A stretch of 64,000 nucleotides of DNA from Gracilimonas sp031581265. GTDB lineage: Bacteria; Bacteroidota; Rhodothermia; Balneolales; Balneolaceae. A program made the position numbers and the translations under genes. The stretch covers positions 1-64,000 of the forward strand of contig NZ_JAVLBQ010000001.1 in assembly GCF_031581265.1 (NCBI RefSeq), in the 5' to 3' direction. This document shows positions 45,149 through 53,376 of this stretch, one piece after another. The notes under the pieces were generated by a model. That model saw only the letters and a list, made by a program, of their open reading frames with translations, searched no databases and was not told where the DNA came from. Every line of letters starts with the position of its first letter. The first letter of the stretch is position 1.

Positions 45149-47557
45149 ATGAAAGTATCCTACAACTGGCTTAAAGAATTTATTGACCTTCCACTCAACC
45201 CGGAAGAAACCGCTGAAAAATTAACCCTCATCGGACTTGAAGTAGAAGAACTTGAAGAGTACGGTTCTTCCCTGGACGGCGTGATCGTTGGTGAAGTCCT
45301 TGAAGTGCGTGAGCACCCCAATGCCGATCGGCTTCAGGTATGTGAAGTGAACCTTGGTGCTACCCAAACACAGATTGTTTGTGGAGCCAAAAATGTAGCA
45401 GCCGGACAAAAAGTCCCTGTTGCAACCGTTGGTTCTATCCTACCCATTAAACTGGATGACGGTTCAAACCTTAAAATCAAAAAAGCCAAATTAAGGGGAG
45501 AAGTTTCAGAAGGGATGATTTGTGCAGAAGATGAACTCGGCCTTGGAACAGACCATTCCGGAATCATGGTGTTGGAAGGAAATCCAAAAGTTGGAGCTCC
45601 TATTTCTGAGATTTTTGAGCTATATCAAGATACCATTATCGACATTGCCATCACCCCAAACCGGCCGGATGCTACTTGTCATTTGGGAGTAGCTCGGGAT
45701 TTAGCAGCTGCTTTAAATTCGGAACTCAAGAAGCCTAAAATTCCATCCGGAAAAACGGTTCATAATTCTGATGACATCACCATAAAAATAGAGAATGCCG
45801 AAAAATGCCACCGATATGTGGGCAAAATGGTGAAGGGTGTTGAAATAAAAGAATCACCCCGTTGGCTGCAAAATAAACTGAAAGCAATTGGTGTTCGTCC
45901 CGTCAACAATGTGGTGGATGTGACCAATTTTGTAATGTACGAATTGGGTCAGCCCCTTCATGCTTTTGATTATTCCACCATCCGTGGTAAAGAAATAATT
46001 GTAAAGTATTTTGAAAAAGAAATTGATTTTGAAACGCTGGATCATGTAAATCGAAAATGCTCGCCGGGCACTTTATTTATTTGTGATGGTGAAGGTCCTG
46101 TTGCTATTGCCGGCGTTATGGGTGGTGTAGATTCAGAAGTAAGCGACGACACTACGGATATCCTCATTGAAAGCGCCTATTTTGACCCCGGCTCTATCCG
46201 AAAGACAGCAAAAGAGCAAACTCTGCAAACCGATGCCTCTTATCGATTCGAGAGGGGCATTGATCCTAATTTGCAAGCAATTGCAGCTGAACGTGCGGCG
46301 CAGTTAATAGCTGAAATTGCCGGAGGAACTATATCCGGTGAAACCATCGATATCCATCCTACTAAAACAAAAACCAACGAGCTTTCACTGCGAAAAAGTT
46401 ATGTAAACCGTTTGCTGGGAACCGATTTCGATATCGATACTATTTGTAAAATTCTGGATGGATTGGAACTAAGAGAAGTTTCTAAAAACGAAGATACGAT
46501 CACTTATGAAATTCCAACTTTCCGTCCTGACCTGGAACGTGAAGTTGACCTGATCGAGGAAGTGGGACGATTATTTGATTACAACAAGATTCCCTCTCCC
46601 GGCCACGGAATTTTTGTTTCATCGGAACCGATCAATGAATGGGAGAAGTTAAATCAAAAAGTCCGTGAAACTGCTCAGCAGCTTGGGCTTCGGGAAATAT
46701 ATTCCAACTCACTAATCTCTGAAAAAGATGCTGCGTTGTATGGAGATCTGGATGAAATGATTCCGGCTCTTAACCCCTTGAATAAAGACAACAGTACGCT
46801 GCGGCCTTCCCTACTTCACGGATTTATGAAGTCAGCCTCGTATAATTTTAACAGGAAAGCGTCCGGAGTTCGATTTTTTGAACTTGGTCACGTCTTTAAC
46901 AAAAATGAAAAAGGAAGCTATTACGAAGGAATTAAAGAAGAAGTGCATGTGCTATTTGGACTGGCGGGATTAAAACATAAAGAAAGTTGGTCGAAAGAGG
47001 CTGAACCTTATTCTGTATTCGACTTAAAATCTCTGGTTAATGCTTTCTTCACTAAAATTGAATTAGCAGACCATATTAAATCTAAAGCAGCAGATGATAC
47101 TACCTTAGAATATTTCTGGGGTGATGTTAAAGTCGGCTCATTGTTTCTTCCTTCAGACGAATTGAAGAAGGCTTATGATTTTGAACAAGAAACTTTTGTG
47201 GCCGAACTATCCGTGTCTGCTATTGCGGAAGCATTGAAAGTTATTCCTGGAAATACCTTCCAGTCCGTGCCCAAGTTTCCGGCATTTGAGTTTGATTTTG
47301 CGGTCATTGTTCCCCAAGAAGTTACCGCAGGTGAGCTTATGGATGTTATTAAGGACAAAGCAGGAGACCAACTGCAAGACATTGATATATTTGATGTTTT
47401 TGAAGGTGATTCCATTGGAGAGGGAAATAAAAGCCTGGCATTCAGACTTCAATTTCTTGACCGTAACAAAACCTTGAATATCAAACAAGTAGAACCTATT
47501 ATTCAGCGTATTGTTAAATCACTTGAAAAAGATTTCTCAGCCAAACTGAGAGGTTAG
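45149..47557 (+). CDS. pheT: Phenylalanyl-tRNA synthetase beta subunit
   Basis: The 802-residue protein has the full domain order: an N-terminal tRNA-binding OB domain (DGVIVGEVLEVREHPNADRL, residues 43-62), the B3/B4 editing domain, B5 domains, the catalytic-like core with RPDLEREVDLIEEVGRLF, and a C-terminal ferredoxin-fold anticodon-binding domain (SVPKFPAFEFDFAVIVP, QFLDRNKTLN). Editing of Tyr-tRNA-Phe resides in this subunit. It follows pheS by 17 bp and is followed 16 bp later by the small coiled-coil gene, suggesting a long transcript. Confidence 0.96.
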   Translation: MKVSYNWLKEFIDLPLNPEETAEKLTLIGLEVEELEEYGSSLDGVIVGEVLEVREHPNADRLQVCEVNLGATQTQIVCGAKNVAAGQKVPVATVGSILPIKLDDGSNLKIKKAKLRGEVSEGMICAEDELGLGTDHSGIMVLEGNPKVGAPISEIFELYQDTIIDIAITPNRPDATCHLGVARDLAAALNSELKKPKIPSGKTVHNSDDITIKIENAEKCHRYVGKMVKGVEIKESPRWLQNKLKAIGVRPVNNVVDVTNFVMYELGQPLHAFDYSTIRGKEIIVKYFEKEIDFETLDHVNRKCSPGTLFICDGEGPVAIAGVMGGVDSEVSDDTTDILIESAYFDPGSIRKTAKEQTLQTDASYRFERGIDPNLQAIAAERAAQLIAEIAGGTISGETIDIHPTKTKTNELSLRKSYVNRLLGTDFDIDTICKILDGLELREVSKNEDTITYEIPTFRPDLEREVDLIEEVGRLFDYNKIPSPGHGIFVSSEPINEWEKLNQKVRETAQQLGLREIYSNSLISEKDAALYGDLDEMIPALNPLNKDNSTLRPSLLHGFMKSASYNFNRKASGVRFFELGHVFNKNEKGSYYEGIKEEVHVLFGLAGLKHKESWSKEAEPYSVFDLKSLVNAFFTKIELADHIKSKAADDTTLEYFWGDVKVGSLFLPSDELKKAYDFEQETFVAELSVSAIAEALKVIPGNTFQSVPKFPAFEFDFAVIVPQEVTAGELMDVIKDKAGDQLQDIDIFDVFEGDSIGEGNKSLAFRLQFLDRNKTLNIKQVEPIIQRIVKSLEKDFSAKLRG

Positions 47558-47573
47558 ATAAACCTTAATTCTT

Positions 47574-47828
47574 ATGAATAAACTTGCACAACAAACCGAT
47601 AAATTTCGGCAACTGCTGGATGAAGTAGGTGCAGAGGTTGACAGTCTAAAAAAAGAAATTCGTGAACTTAAACGTGAAAATAGCAGGTTGAAAACAAAGC
47701 TTGAAGAAGAGCATGAAAAACAAACCGATATTTTCTCTGCAATAAGTGAAAGTGAACGATTAGCATTTCGTCAACATGTGCAAGGGTTGATTGAAAAAAT
47801 AGATCATCATTTGGGGGCTGAATCATGA
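47574..47828 (+). CDS. Small coiled-coil protein, possibly ZapB-like
   Basis: The 84-residue protein is a single long coiled coil for most of its length (EVGAEVDSLKKEIRELKREN), with a C-terminal segment AFRQHVQGLIEKIDHHL. It overlaps the zapA gene by four bases (ATGA), so the pair is translationally coupled. ZapB in proteobacteria is a similar-sized coiled coil that layers on ZapA and FtsZ; relatedness here is inferred from size, structure and position only, since coiled coils diverge beyond easy recognition. Confidence 0.6.
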   Translation: MNKLAQQTDKFRQLLDEVGAEVDSLKKEIRELKRENSRLKTKLEEEHEKQTDIFSAISESERLAFRQHVQGLIEKIDHHLGAES

Positions 47829-48118
47829 AATCCATAAAAGTTTCCATACTCGGTAAGCAATATCCCCTTAAAGTTGAAGATCATGAAGAAGAAGCCATGA
47901 TCAAAATCTGCAGTTATGTGGATGAGCGCTTCAAAAACTACAGGCAACAGCTCGTAAAACAACCGGAATCTACGGTTATGGTTTTAGCTGCTTTAAGCAT
48001 TGCAGAAGAACTCTTTGAAGCACGCCGGGCAAACAGTGAACTCGAAGACAATGAAGAAGCATTAATGGAACGGGTAAATCACAGTCTTGAACGCTTACTT
48101 ACCGAAATTAAAGAATAA
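47825..48118 (+). CDS. zapA: Cell-division protein ZapA
   Basis: The protein has 97 residues with the ZapA pattern: a short N-terminal strand pair (KSIKVSILGKQYPLKVEDHE), helix EEAMIKICSYVDERFKNYR and a second conserved segment VMVLAALSIAEELFEARRAN leading into a coiled coil. ZapA bundles FtsZ filaments at the division site. It is coupled to the upstream coiled-coil gene. In many bacteria a zapA gene lies near pheST, as here, or ssrS. Confidence 0.88.
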   Translation: MKSIKVSILGKQYPLKVEDHEEEAMIKICSYVDERFKNYRQQLVKQPESTVMVLAALSIAEELFEARRANSELEDNEEALMERVNHSLERLLTEIKE

Positions 48119-48146
48119 AATTACTACCAAACGATAGGAGTTTACT

Positions 48147-48959
48147 TTGGCTGATACCATCAGCATTTTTTTTGTAGGTGATATTGTCGGAGATCCCGGC
48201 ATTGAAATGACCAATACCTTTCTGCCCAGTCTCATTAATAAATATGACGCGGATTTTGTTATTGCTAATGCAGAAAATTCACATGAAGGATTTGGCACTA
48301 ACAGGCATATCATAAAAAACCTATTAGATCTTGGTGTTCATGTAGTTACCGGAGGCGATCACTCTTTTGATAAATGGAAAGTATTTGACTACATGCGAGA
48401 ACATGATCACATTTTGCGCCCCCTAAACTATCCTAAAGGCAACCCCGGATTAGGTTTTAGTCTATTCAATGTGCCTAATAAAAATGTAAAGATTGGGGTC
48501 TTAAATTTACAAGGCAGAACTTTTATGAAGGCTATTGATGACCCCTTTTCTGCCGCTGAATGGGCACTGGAAAAAATTAGAGAAGAGACTAACATTATTA
48601 TAGTTGATTTCCATGCTGAAGCTACCGCAGAAAAACAATCACTCGCTTGGCATATTGATGGTAAGGCTTCTGTACTCATCGGAACTCATACCCATGTACA
48701 AACCAATGATGCAAGAATCTTTCCCGGTGGACTTGGCTACCTCACTGATGCAGGCATGACCGGTTCTTTCAATTCTGTAATCGGTATGGATAAGAAAGTA
48801 TCCATAAAAAGATTTATGACCGGTGTTCACCAAAAATATAGAGCTGCAAGCGGTGACAATAAATTGTGTGGAGTTTTTGCTAAAATTGATGCTGAAACCG
48901 GCAAATGTATTCATATTGAGCCCGTAACTTATCCCGGCTTAACTAATACTATTGAATAA
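48147..48959 (+). CDS. YmdB-family metallophosphoesterase
   Basis: This 270-residue protein belongs to the TIGR00282 group that includes the YmdB phosphodiesterase, which hydrolyses cyclic nucleotides and influences RNA turnover and biofilm. Metal-site motifs are FVGDIVGDPGIEM near 9-21, VIANAENSHEGFG, VTGGDHSFDKWK and DFHAEATAEKQSL with GTHTHVQTND. The usual GNH of the third motif reads GDH here. The start is TTG at 48147, supported by AGGAG (48136-48140) and by MADTISIFF leading directly into the first motif. It overlaps the following ABC gene by one base (TAATG). Confidence 0.85.
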   Translation: MADTISIFFVGDIVGDPGIEMTNTFLPSLINKYDADFVIANAENSHEGFGTNRHIIKNLLDLGVHVVTGGDHSFDKWKVFDYMREHDHILRPLNYPKGNPGLGFSLFNVPNKNVKIGVLNLQGRTFMKAIDDPFSAAEWALEKIREETNIIIVDFHAEATAEKQSLAWHIDGKASVLIGTHTHVQTNDARIFPGGLGYLTDAGMTGSFNSVIGMDKKVSIKRFMTGVHQKYRAASGDNKLCGVFAKIDAETGKCIHIEPVTYPGLTNTIE

Positions 48960-49651
48960 TGGATGCTGAAAAAATTGTTCTTGAAGCTAAAGATCTGCAT
49001 AAAAGTTTTCCTGCTGCCCAGGGCAGAGATGAATTACATGTATTGCAAGGGATGGATCTAAGTATTTCTGAAGGATCTGTGACATCCATAATTGGCTCCA
49101 GCGGAAGTGGTAAAAGTACATTATTGCATATTTTGGGAGGATTAGACCGACCGGATTCCGGAGACATCTATTGGGATAATGAAAATATAACCGACTATAG
49201 TGCAGATGATATGGCTGAATTTCGAAATTCATATATTGGTTTTGTGTTTCAGTTTCATCATTTATTACCCGAATTCAGTGCGTTGGAAAATATCGCCATG
49301 CCTTCCCTTATAGCCGGTAAATCATCAAAGGAAGCTTTTGAGAGAGCTAATGATTTATTGAAATTATTTGGAATTGAGAATAGAAAAGAGCATCGTCCTA
49401 CACAGCTTTCAGGTGGTGAACAACAACGAGTGTCAATGGCCAGGGCACTCATGAATGAGCCCCGGATTATTCTCGCTGATGAGCCTACCGGGAATTTAGA
49501 TCAGTCAAATACTGATATCATCTTGGATCAACTTTTCCAACTTCGAGAACTTACCGGAGTTTCCGTCCTGCTCATAACACACGAAAAAGAAATTGCAAGT
49601 CGTTCAGATCGTATTTTAGAGCTTAAAAACGGTACTTTACATTCACTTTAA
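48959..49651 (+). CDS. lolD: LolD-type ABC transporter ATPase
   Basis: The 230-residue ATPase has Walker A IIGSSGSGKST, Q-loop VFQFHHLLPEF, signature LSGGEQQRVSMARAL and Walker B RIILADEPTGNLD, all typical of the MacB/LolD subfamily. LolD powers release of lipoproteins from the inner membrane for transport to the outer membrane. No LolC/LolE permease gene lies next to it, which occurs in Bacteroidota, where the permease is elsewhere. It starts one base inside the preceding stop. A related FtsE or MacB-like export role is possible. Confidence 0.85.
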   Translation: MDAEKIVLEAKDLHKSFPAAQGRDELHVLQGMDLSISEGSVTSIIGSSGSGKSTLLHILGGLDRPDSGDIYWDNENITDYSADDMAEFRNSYIGFVFQFHHLLPEFSALENIAMPSLIAGKSSKEAFERANDLLKLFGIENRKEHRPTQLSGGEQQRVSMARALMNEPRIILADEPTGNLDQSNTDIILDQLFQLRELTGVSVLLITHEKEIASRSDRILELKNGTLHSL

Positions 49652-49722
49652 TGTTTTGGTAAATCCTAAAACAACCCTATTTTTACACCCTTAAAAATCA
49701 CAGATATTTTAAATCAGAAATT

Positions 49723-50406
49723 ATGTCGAAAAGGCTTTCAAAAGAAGAATTAGAAACAGATCCGTTAATCGATAATTATAATCGGTTAGCAAGCTATTAT
49801 TTAGAGAATAAAGCTCAGGTTATTTCCATAACTGCTGCTCTTATTATTGTTATAGGCAGTATTTTTGGCTGGAATTTTTATTCAGCTGCCCAAGAAAATA
49901 AAGCTCAGGAGCTCCTTTCAATTGCTGAAAATTATTACAACAGCAGCGAATATGAGAATGCTCTTTATGGTAATGATTTTGAACTTACGTATGGGTTTGA
50001 TCAGATAGCCGATGAATTTCCATGGACCAATGCAGGTAATTTAGCAAACTACTATGCTGCCGTCTCAAGCTTCCAGCTTGGAGATATTGAAAACGCACTC
50101 GTGTATATTGAGGAATTTGATGTACCGGAAGGAATTTTGGGAGTCGGTGCACTCTCCTTTCATGGAAAGTTATATTTAGCCAATCAAAACTATGAAGCCG
50201 CTGCCGAAAAATTTGTTCAGGCGGCTGAATGGAGTGTAAACAATACTACTACTCCCTCTAACCTATATGAAGCGGCTCAAGCTTACTACGAAGCTGAGAG
50301 CTACGAACAGGCTGAAGAGTTGGTAAACAGAATTATCAATGAATATCCACAAAGCAATAAAGTTGCTGATTCGCAGCGTTTGAAAGGAATGATTGCTGCT
50401 AAGTAA
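49723..50406 (+). CDS. TPR protein with one membrane anchor (YfgM-like)
   Basis: The 227-residue protein has a single transmembrane helix at about 37-55 (ISITAALIIVIGSIFGW) and tetratricopeptide-like helices afterwards, such as YYAAVSSFQLGDIENALVY, LYLANQNYEAAAEKFVQAA and AAQAYYEAESYEQAEELVN. YfgM in E. coli has the same layout and joins periplasmic chaperones near the Sec translocon; the match here is by architecture. The gene follows lolD by 71 bp on the same strand and ends at a strong terminator. Confidence 0.75.
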   Translation: MSKRLSKEELETDPLIDNYNRLASYYLENKAQVISITAALIIVIGSIFGWNFYSAAQENKAQELLSIAENYYNSSEYENALYGNDFELTYGFDQIADEFPWTNAGNLANYYAAVSSFQLGDIENALVYIEEFDVPEGILGVGALSFHGKLYLANQNYEAAAEKFVQAAEWSVNNTTTPSNLYEAAQAYYEAESYEQAEELVNRIINEYPQSNKVADSQRLKGMIAAK

Positions 50407-50437
50407 AAACTAAACTTATTTATACTATATATGAATT

Positions 50438-50462
50438 AAGGCCTCTATTTGAGGCCTTTTTT
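50438..50462 (+). terminator. Intrinsic terminator after the TPR gene
   Basis: AAGGCCTC (50438-50445) pairs with GAGGCCTT (50451-50458) around TATTT, followed by a run of T. It ends the pheST-to-TPR transcript and lies 16 bp from the end of the oppositely oriented regulator gene. Confidence 0.85.
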
Positions 50463-50477
50463 ATTGGTAGTAATAGA

Positions 50478-53234
50478 CTAAACGGAATTTAAGTAGCTAT
50501 GGAGGTCTTCATCTGTTTCAATATTCAGTTTCTTTCTCAAACGAGAACGACTGATATACACGCTGGATGGCTTGATATTTAATAAATCTGCAATCTCTTT
50601 GGAATCGAACCCAATTTTAATGTAAGCACAAAGTCTAAGATCATACCTGGTCAAGTCTGGAAATTTTTTTCTTAGTTTATCATAAAATTCTTGATGCAAC
50701 TCGTCTATCTGAATTTCAAAGATCTCGTCCTCTGCATCGATATGTGAATCGATTATTTGTTTAATTTCAGCTGACTTCCTTTCAAAGGATTTAGGATTCT
50801 GTTCAATGTTCTTAATTTTCTTTTTCAAAGCTTTCAAGATCCTGTTTTTTTCGTCATTCTCCTTCGTTTTTGTCGCCAGTTCTACAGTTTTACTGCGTAG
50901 TTGAGCCTTCATTTTTTCATATTCAGCTTTCATTTTCTCTTCTTCTACAATCTGTAACTGCTGCTGATGTATTTCTTTTTGTTCTCTCAACGAATTTCGC
51001 TGATTTAACAACAATTTCTTTTTTTGCTGATTAAGCGATTTATTTTGCCATCGATAGAGTAAGTATGCTAAACCGATAACAAATAGCGTATAAAAAAAGT
51101 AGGCATACCATGATAAATACCAGGGAGCTTTTATATCAATCTGTATAGTTTGAGCCTCAGTTATACTCTCTTTGACTTTGGCCCTTACCTGAATTGATCT
51201 GGCCCCATAGTCTAACCCAATTAATTCTACTACACCCTCATCCAACCAATTGCCCCAGCCATCATCTGTTCCTTTCTTAAATTGATATCTAACGTTGTCA
51301 GCATTAGGTACTATAGCCTCTACCCTTAGATTATTGAATTGATAAGGCAATTCTGCACCGTTGAATGCCTGCATTTGATGATCATTAGTAAATGCTTCTA
51401 TTTTTCTAATTAATAGCGTATTGGAATTATTAACGTTTTGATAATCTCCGATTCGCACATCTCTTAAAGCGAATCCATTGTAGATGGGAATGAACTCATA
51501 ATTTGAATTTAGTTGTACCGGCTTTTTGTTTTGCAATAAAACTTCCTGAATTACCTTGTCTGTATTTCGAATGTCCTGCAGGGTAAAATCTCCTGCAGCA
51601 GCATCAAAGCCATACACATTAGTCTCAGTAATTACCTCCATCTGTCCTTCGTTTTTACTTAGTATCAAGTCATCACCTTCAAAATTGGCCTCCGGAAAAA
51701 ACTCACGATTAGTTGGTTCAATACTCTCGTTCAGCTTAATCTTTATAATCCCATAGTTAGGAATATTGACCCAGATAGTTTCATCATTTTCAATCACTAT
51801 TTGTGTAACAGCACCTACTATAAGCTCCATATTTTTTAGAAAAGTCCATTCTCCATCTTGCTTCTCAAAAATTGAAATTCCATTGTAATTGCCTGCAAAC
51901 AAATGGTCGTTAGTAGCTTCTACAGTCCAAACACCCTGCCGGTTGTACAAGCTTTCAAATTGTTGACCTTGAAGTGAGTAGAGGCCCTTGTCGTGCCCCA
52001 CTAATATTTGACCGGCTATTACTTTTAAGTCCCATACTTGTCCTTCTGTACCCGGTATCAGGCTAATATTTTCATTTGAAGAACTGTTATCCAATTCATC
52101 CCAAGGAACACTGTACAGCCCTTGGTTAGTCCCCAAATAAAATACATCATTCTCTAAAAAAGCACTATATCCTGTCCCAAAATTTCCCAAATAGTCATTG
52201 AAAAAAGTATAAGCACTATTAAGGCTTACTGAGGTAATTCCGTAGTCTAACCCAACCCACAACTTCCTGTTTTTTGAATAATGTAAACTGAGGACTGTAT
52301 TATTTTGCAATCCCTTACTTTTATTGATGTGGTGTACAATATTGCCTTCTAAATCGGTTATAAAAAGACCGCTTAAAACTGTACCAAAAGCCAAGTGAGA
52401 ATCTCCAATAGTAGCAAAACTAAATACATTTGAAGAAATGAGCTTTTCTGAAAGATTTGTATGCAGGGACCTAAAATTACCGGATGCAAACTGTATCAAT
52501 CCCTTATCTTTTGTAACTAAAATAAGGTCATCAGAGTTATCAGCTTTATATATATCAATAACTTCAGGTGAATACCCAGTCGGAAAATCAACAACTTTTG
52601 ATACTGCTAAAGCCTCAAGTTTATAGAGACCTTCATTATTTATAAAATAAAGTTCATTATTCGTGTCGAAACTATTCTTAATAGTACCCGAAACCGAAAT
52701 TTTAGTCAGATTACCATCGTCATAAACATAGATATTGCTGGATGAAACAAAGAAAATGTTTCCATTAACAAGATATACTCCCCAAAACTCTTCATTTATT
52801 TCATTCAAATCTTCTTTAAACGGATATAATGAAGTGTATTCAAACTTCTGAAATTTATTTTTTTTCCAAACCCCAAAATCTAAGTCAGATCCCGTATAAA
52901 TGAGTGAGTCATCAACCACTAAAACAGACCTGACAATTCCCTCACTGCCTTTAAAGGATGTCCAATTTCTTCCATCATACTCCAATAACCCCTTATCAGC
53001 AGCCATATAAATAATGCCATTCGGGGCAGTGTCAATATCCCATATTTTCCCTTGGTGATGGTAACTTGCCGGAGGATAGTTTTGCATCAATGGTACCCCC
53101 TTTTCCGGGAATGACTGGGAAATGGCGGAAACAGTTCCAATGATGGAAATGATAAATGTATATGTAAGTAATCTTTTCAAATAAGCACTCAATTTATGAA
53201 CATTTAAATATCTAAAAAATATTCCAACTTCCAA
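50478..53234 (-). CDS. Membrane-spanning propeller sensor with C-terminal LuxR-type HTH
   Basis: A hydrophobic N-terminal segment (about 18-40) directs the first 700 residues to the periplasm. They contain repeated two-component-regulator-propeller strands (GLLEYDGRNW, LWVGLDYGITS, LYNRQGVWTVEATNDHLFAG) and end in a Y_Y_Y-type Ig-like domain (VRYQFKKGTDDGWGNWL). One helix (about 706-726, YFFYTLFVIGLAYLLYRW) crosses the membrane, a long coiled coil follows, and a LuxR-type HTH (FDSKEIADLLNIKPSSVYIS) ends the protein. No kinase or receiver domain is present, so this is a membrane-bound one-component regulator. It lies at the end of the beta-glucan locus on the same strand and is the obvious candidate to sense laminari-oligosaccharides. 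The inducer is inferred, not shown. Confidence 0.88.
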   Translation of the reverse strand: MEVGIFFRYLNVHKLSAYLKRLLTYTFIISIIGTVSAISQSFPEKGVPLMQNYPPASYHHQGKIWDIDTAPNGIIYMAADKGLLEYDGRNWTSFKGSEGIVRSVLVVDDSLIYTGSDLDFGVWKKNKFQKFEYTSLYPFKEDLNEINEEFWGVYLVNGNIFFVSSSNIYVYDDGNLTKISVSGTIKNSFDTNNELYFINNEGLYKLEALAVSKVVDFPTGYSPEVIDIYKADNSDDLILVTKDKGLIQFASGNFRSLHTNLSEKLISSNVFSFATIGDSHLAFGTVLSGLFITDLEGNIVHHINKSKGLQNNTVLSLHYSKNRKLWVGLDYGITSVSLNSAYTFFNDYLGNFGTGYSAFLENDVFYLGTNQGLYSVPWDELDNSSSNENISLIPGTEGQVWDLKVIAGQILVGHDKGLYSLQGQQFESLYNRQGVWTVEATNDHLFAGNYNGISIFEKQDGEWTFLKNMELIVGAVTQIVIENDETIWVNIPNYGIIKIKLNESIEPTNREFFPEANFEGDDLILSKNEGQMEVITETNVYGFDAAAGDFTLQDIRNTDKVIQEVLLQNKKPVQLNSNYEFIPIYNGFALRDVRIGDYQNVNNSNTLLIRKIEAFTNDHQMQAFNGAELPYQFNNLRVEAIVPNADNVRYQFKKGTDDGWGNWLDEGVVELIGLDYGARSIQVRAKVKESITEAQTIQIDIKAPWYLSWYAYFFYTLFVIGLAYLLYRWQNKSLNQQKKKLLLNQRNSLREQKEIHQQQLQIVEEEKMKAEYEKMKAQLRSKTVELATKTKENDEKNRILKALKKKIKNIEQNPKSFERKSAEIKQIIDSHIDAEDEIFEIQIDELHQEFYDKLRKKFPDLTRYDLRLCAYIKIGFDSKEIADLLNIKPSSVYISRSRLRKKLNIETDEDLHSYLNSV

Positions 53235-53325
53235 GACCGAAATTATGTTCAGCTGAAATGAATTTATTGACTCATAAATTCCACGTTATTTTATTTACAG
53301 AAAATTTTTATAAACTATCAGGCAT

Positions 53326-53356
53326 TAAAAAAGCCGATCCTTTTGGAGACCGGCTT
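53326..53356 (-). terminator. Intrinsic terminator after the glucan-binding-like gene
   Basis: On the minus strand AAGCCGGTC pairs with GATCGGCTT (one mismatch) and a run of T follows at 53332-53327. It separates the beta-glucan enzyme run from the regulator gene, which must then start from its own promoter. Confidence 0.8.
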
Positions 53357-53376
53357 AGAAAATAAAACCTTATTTT

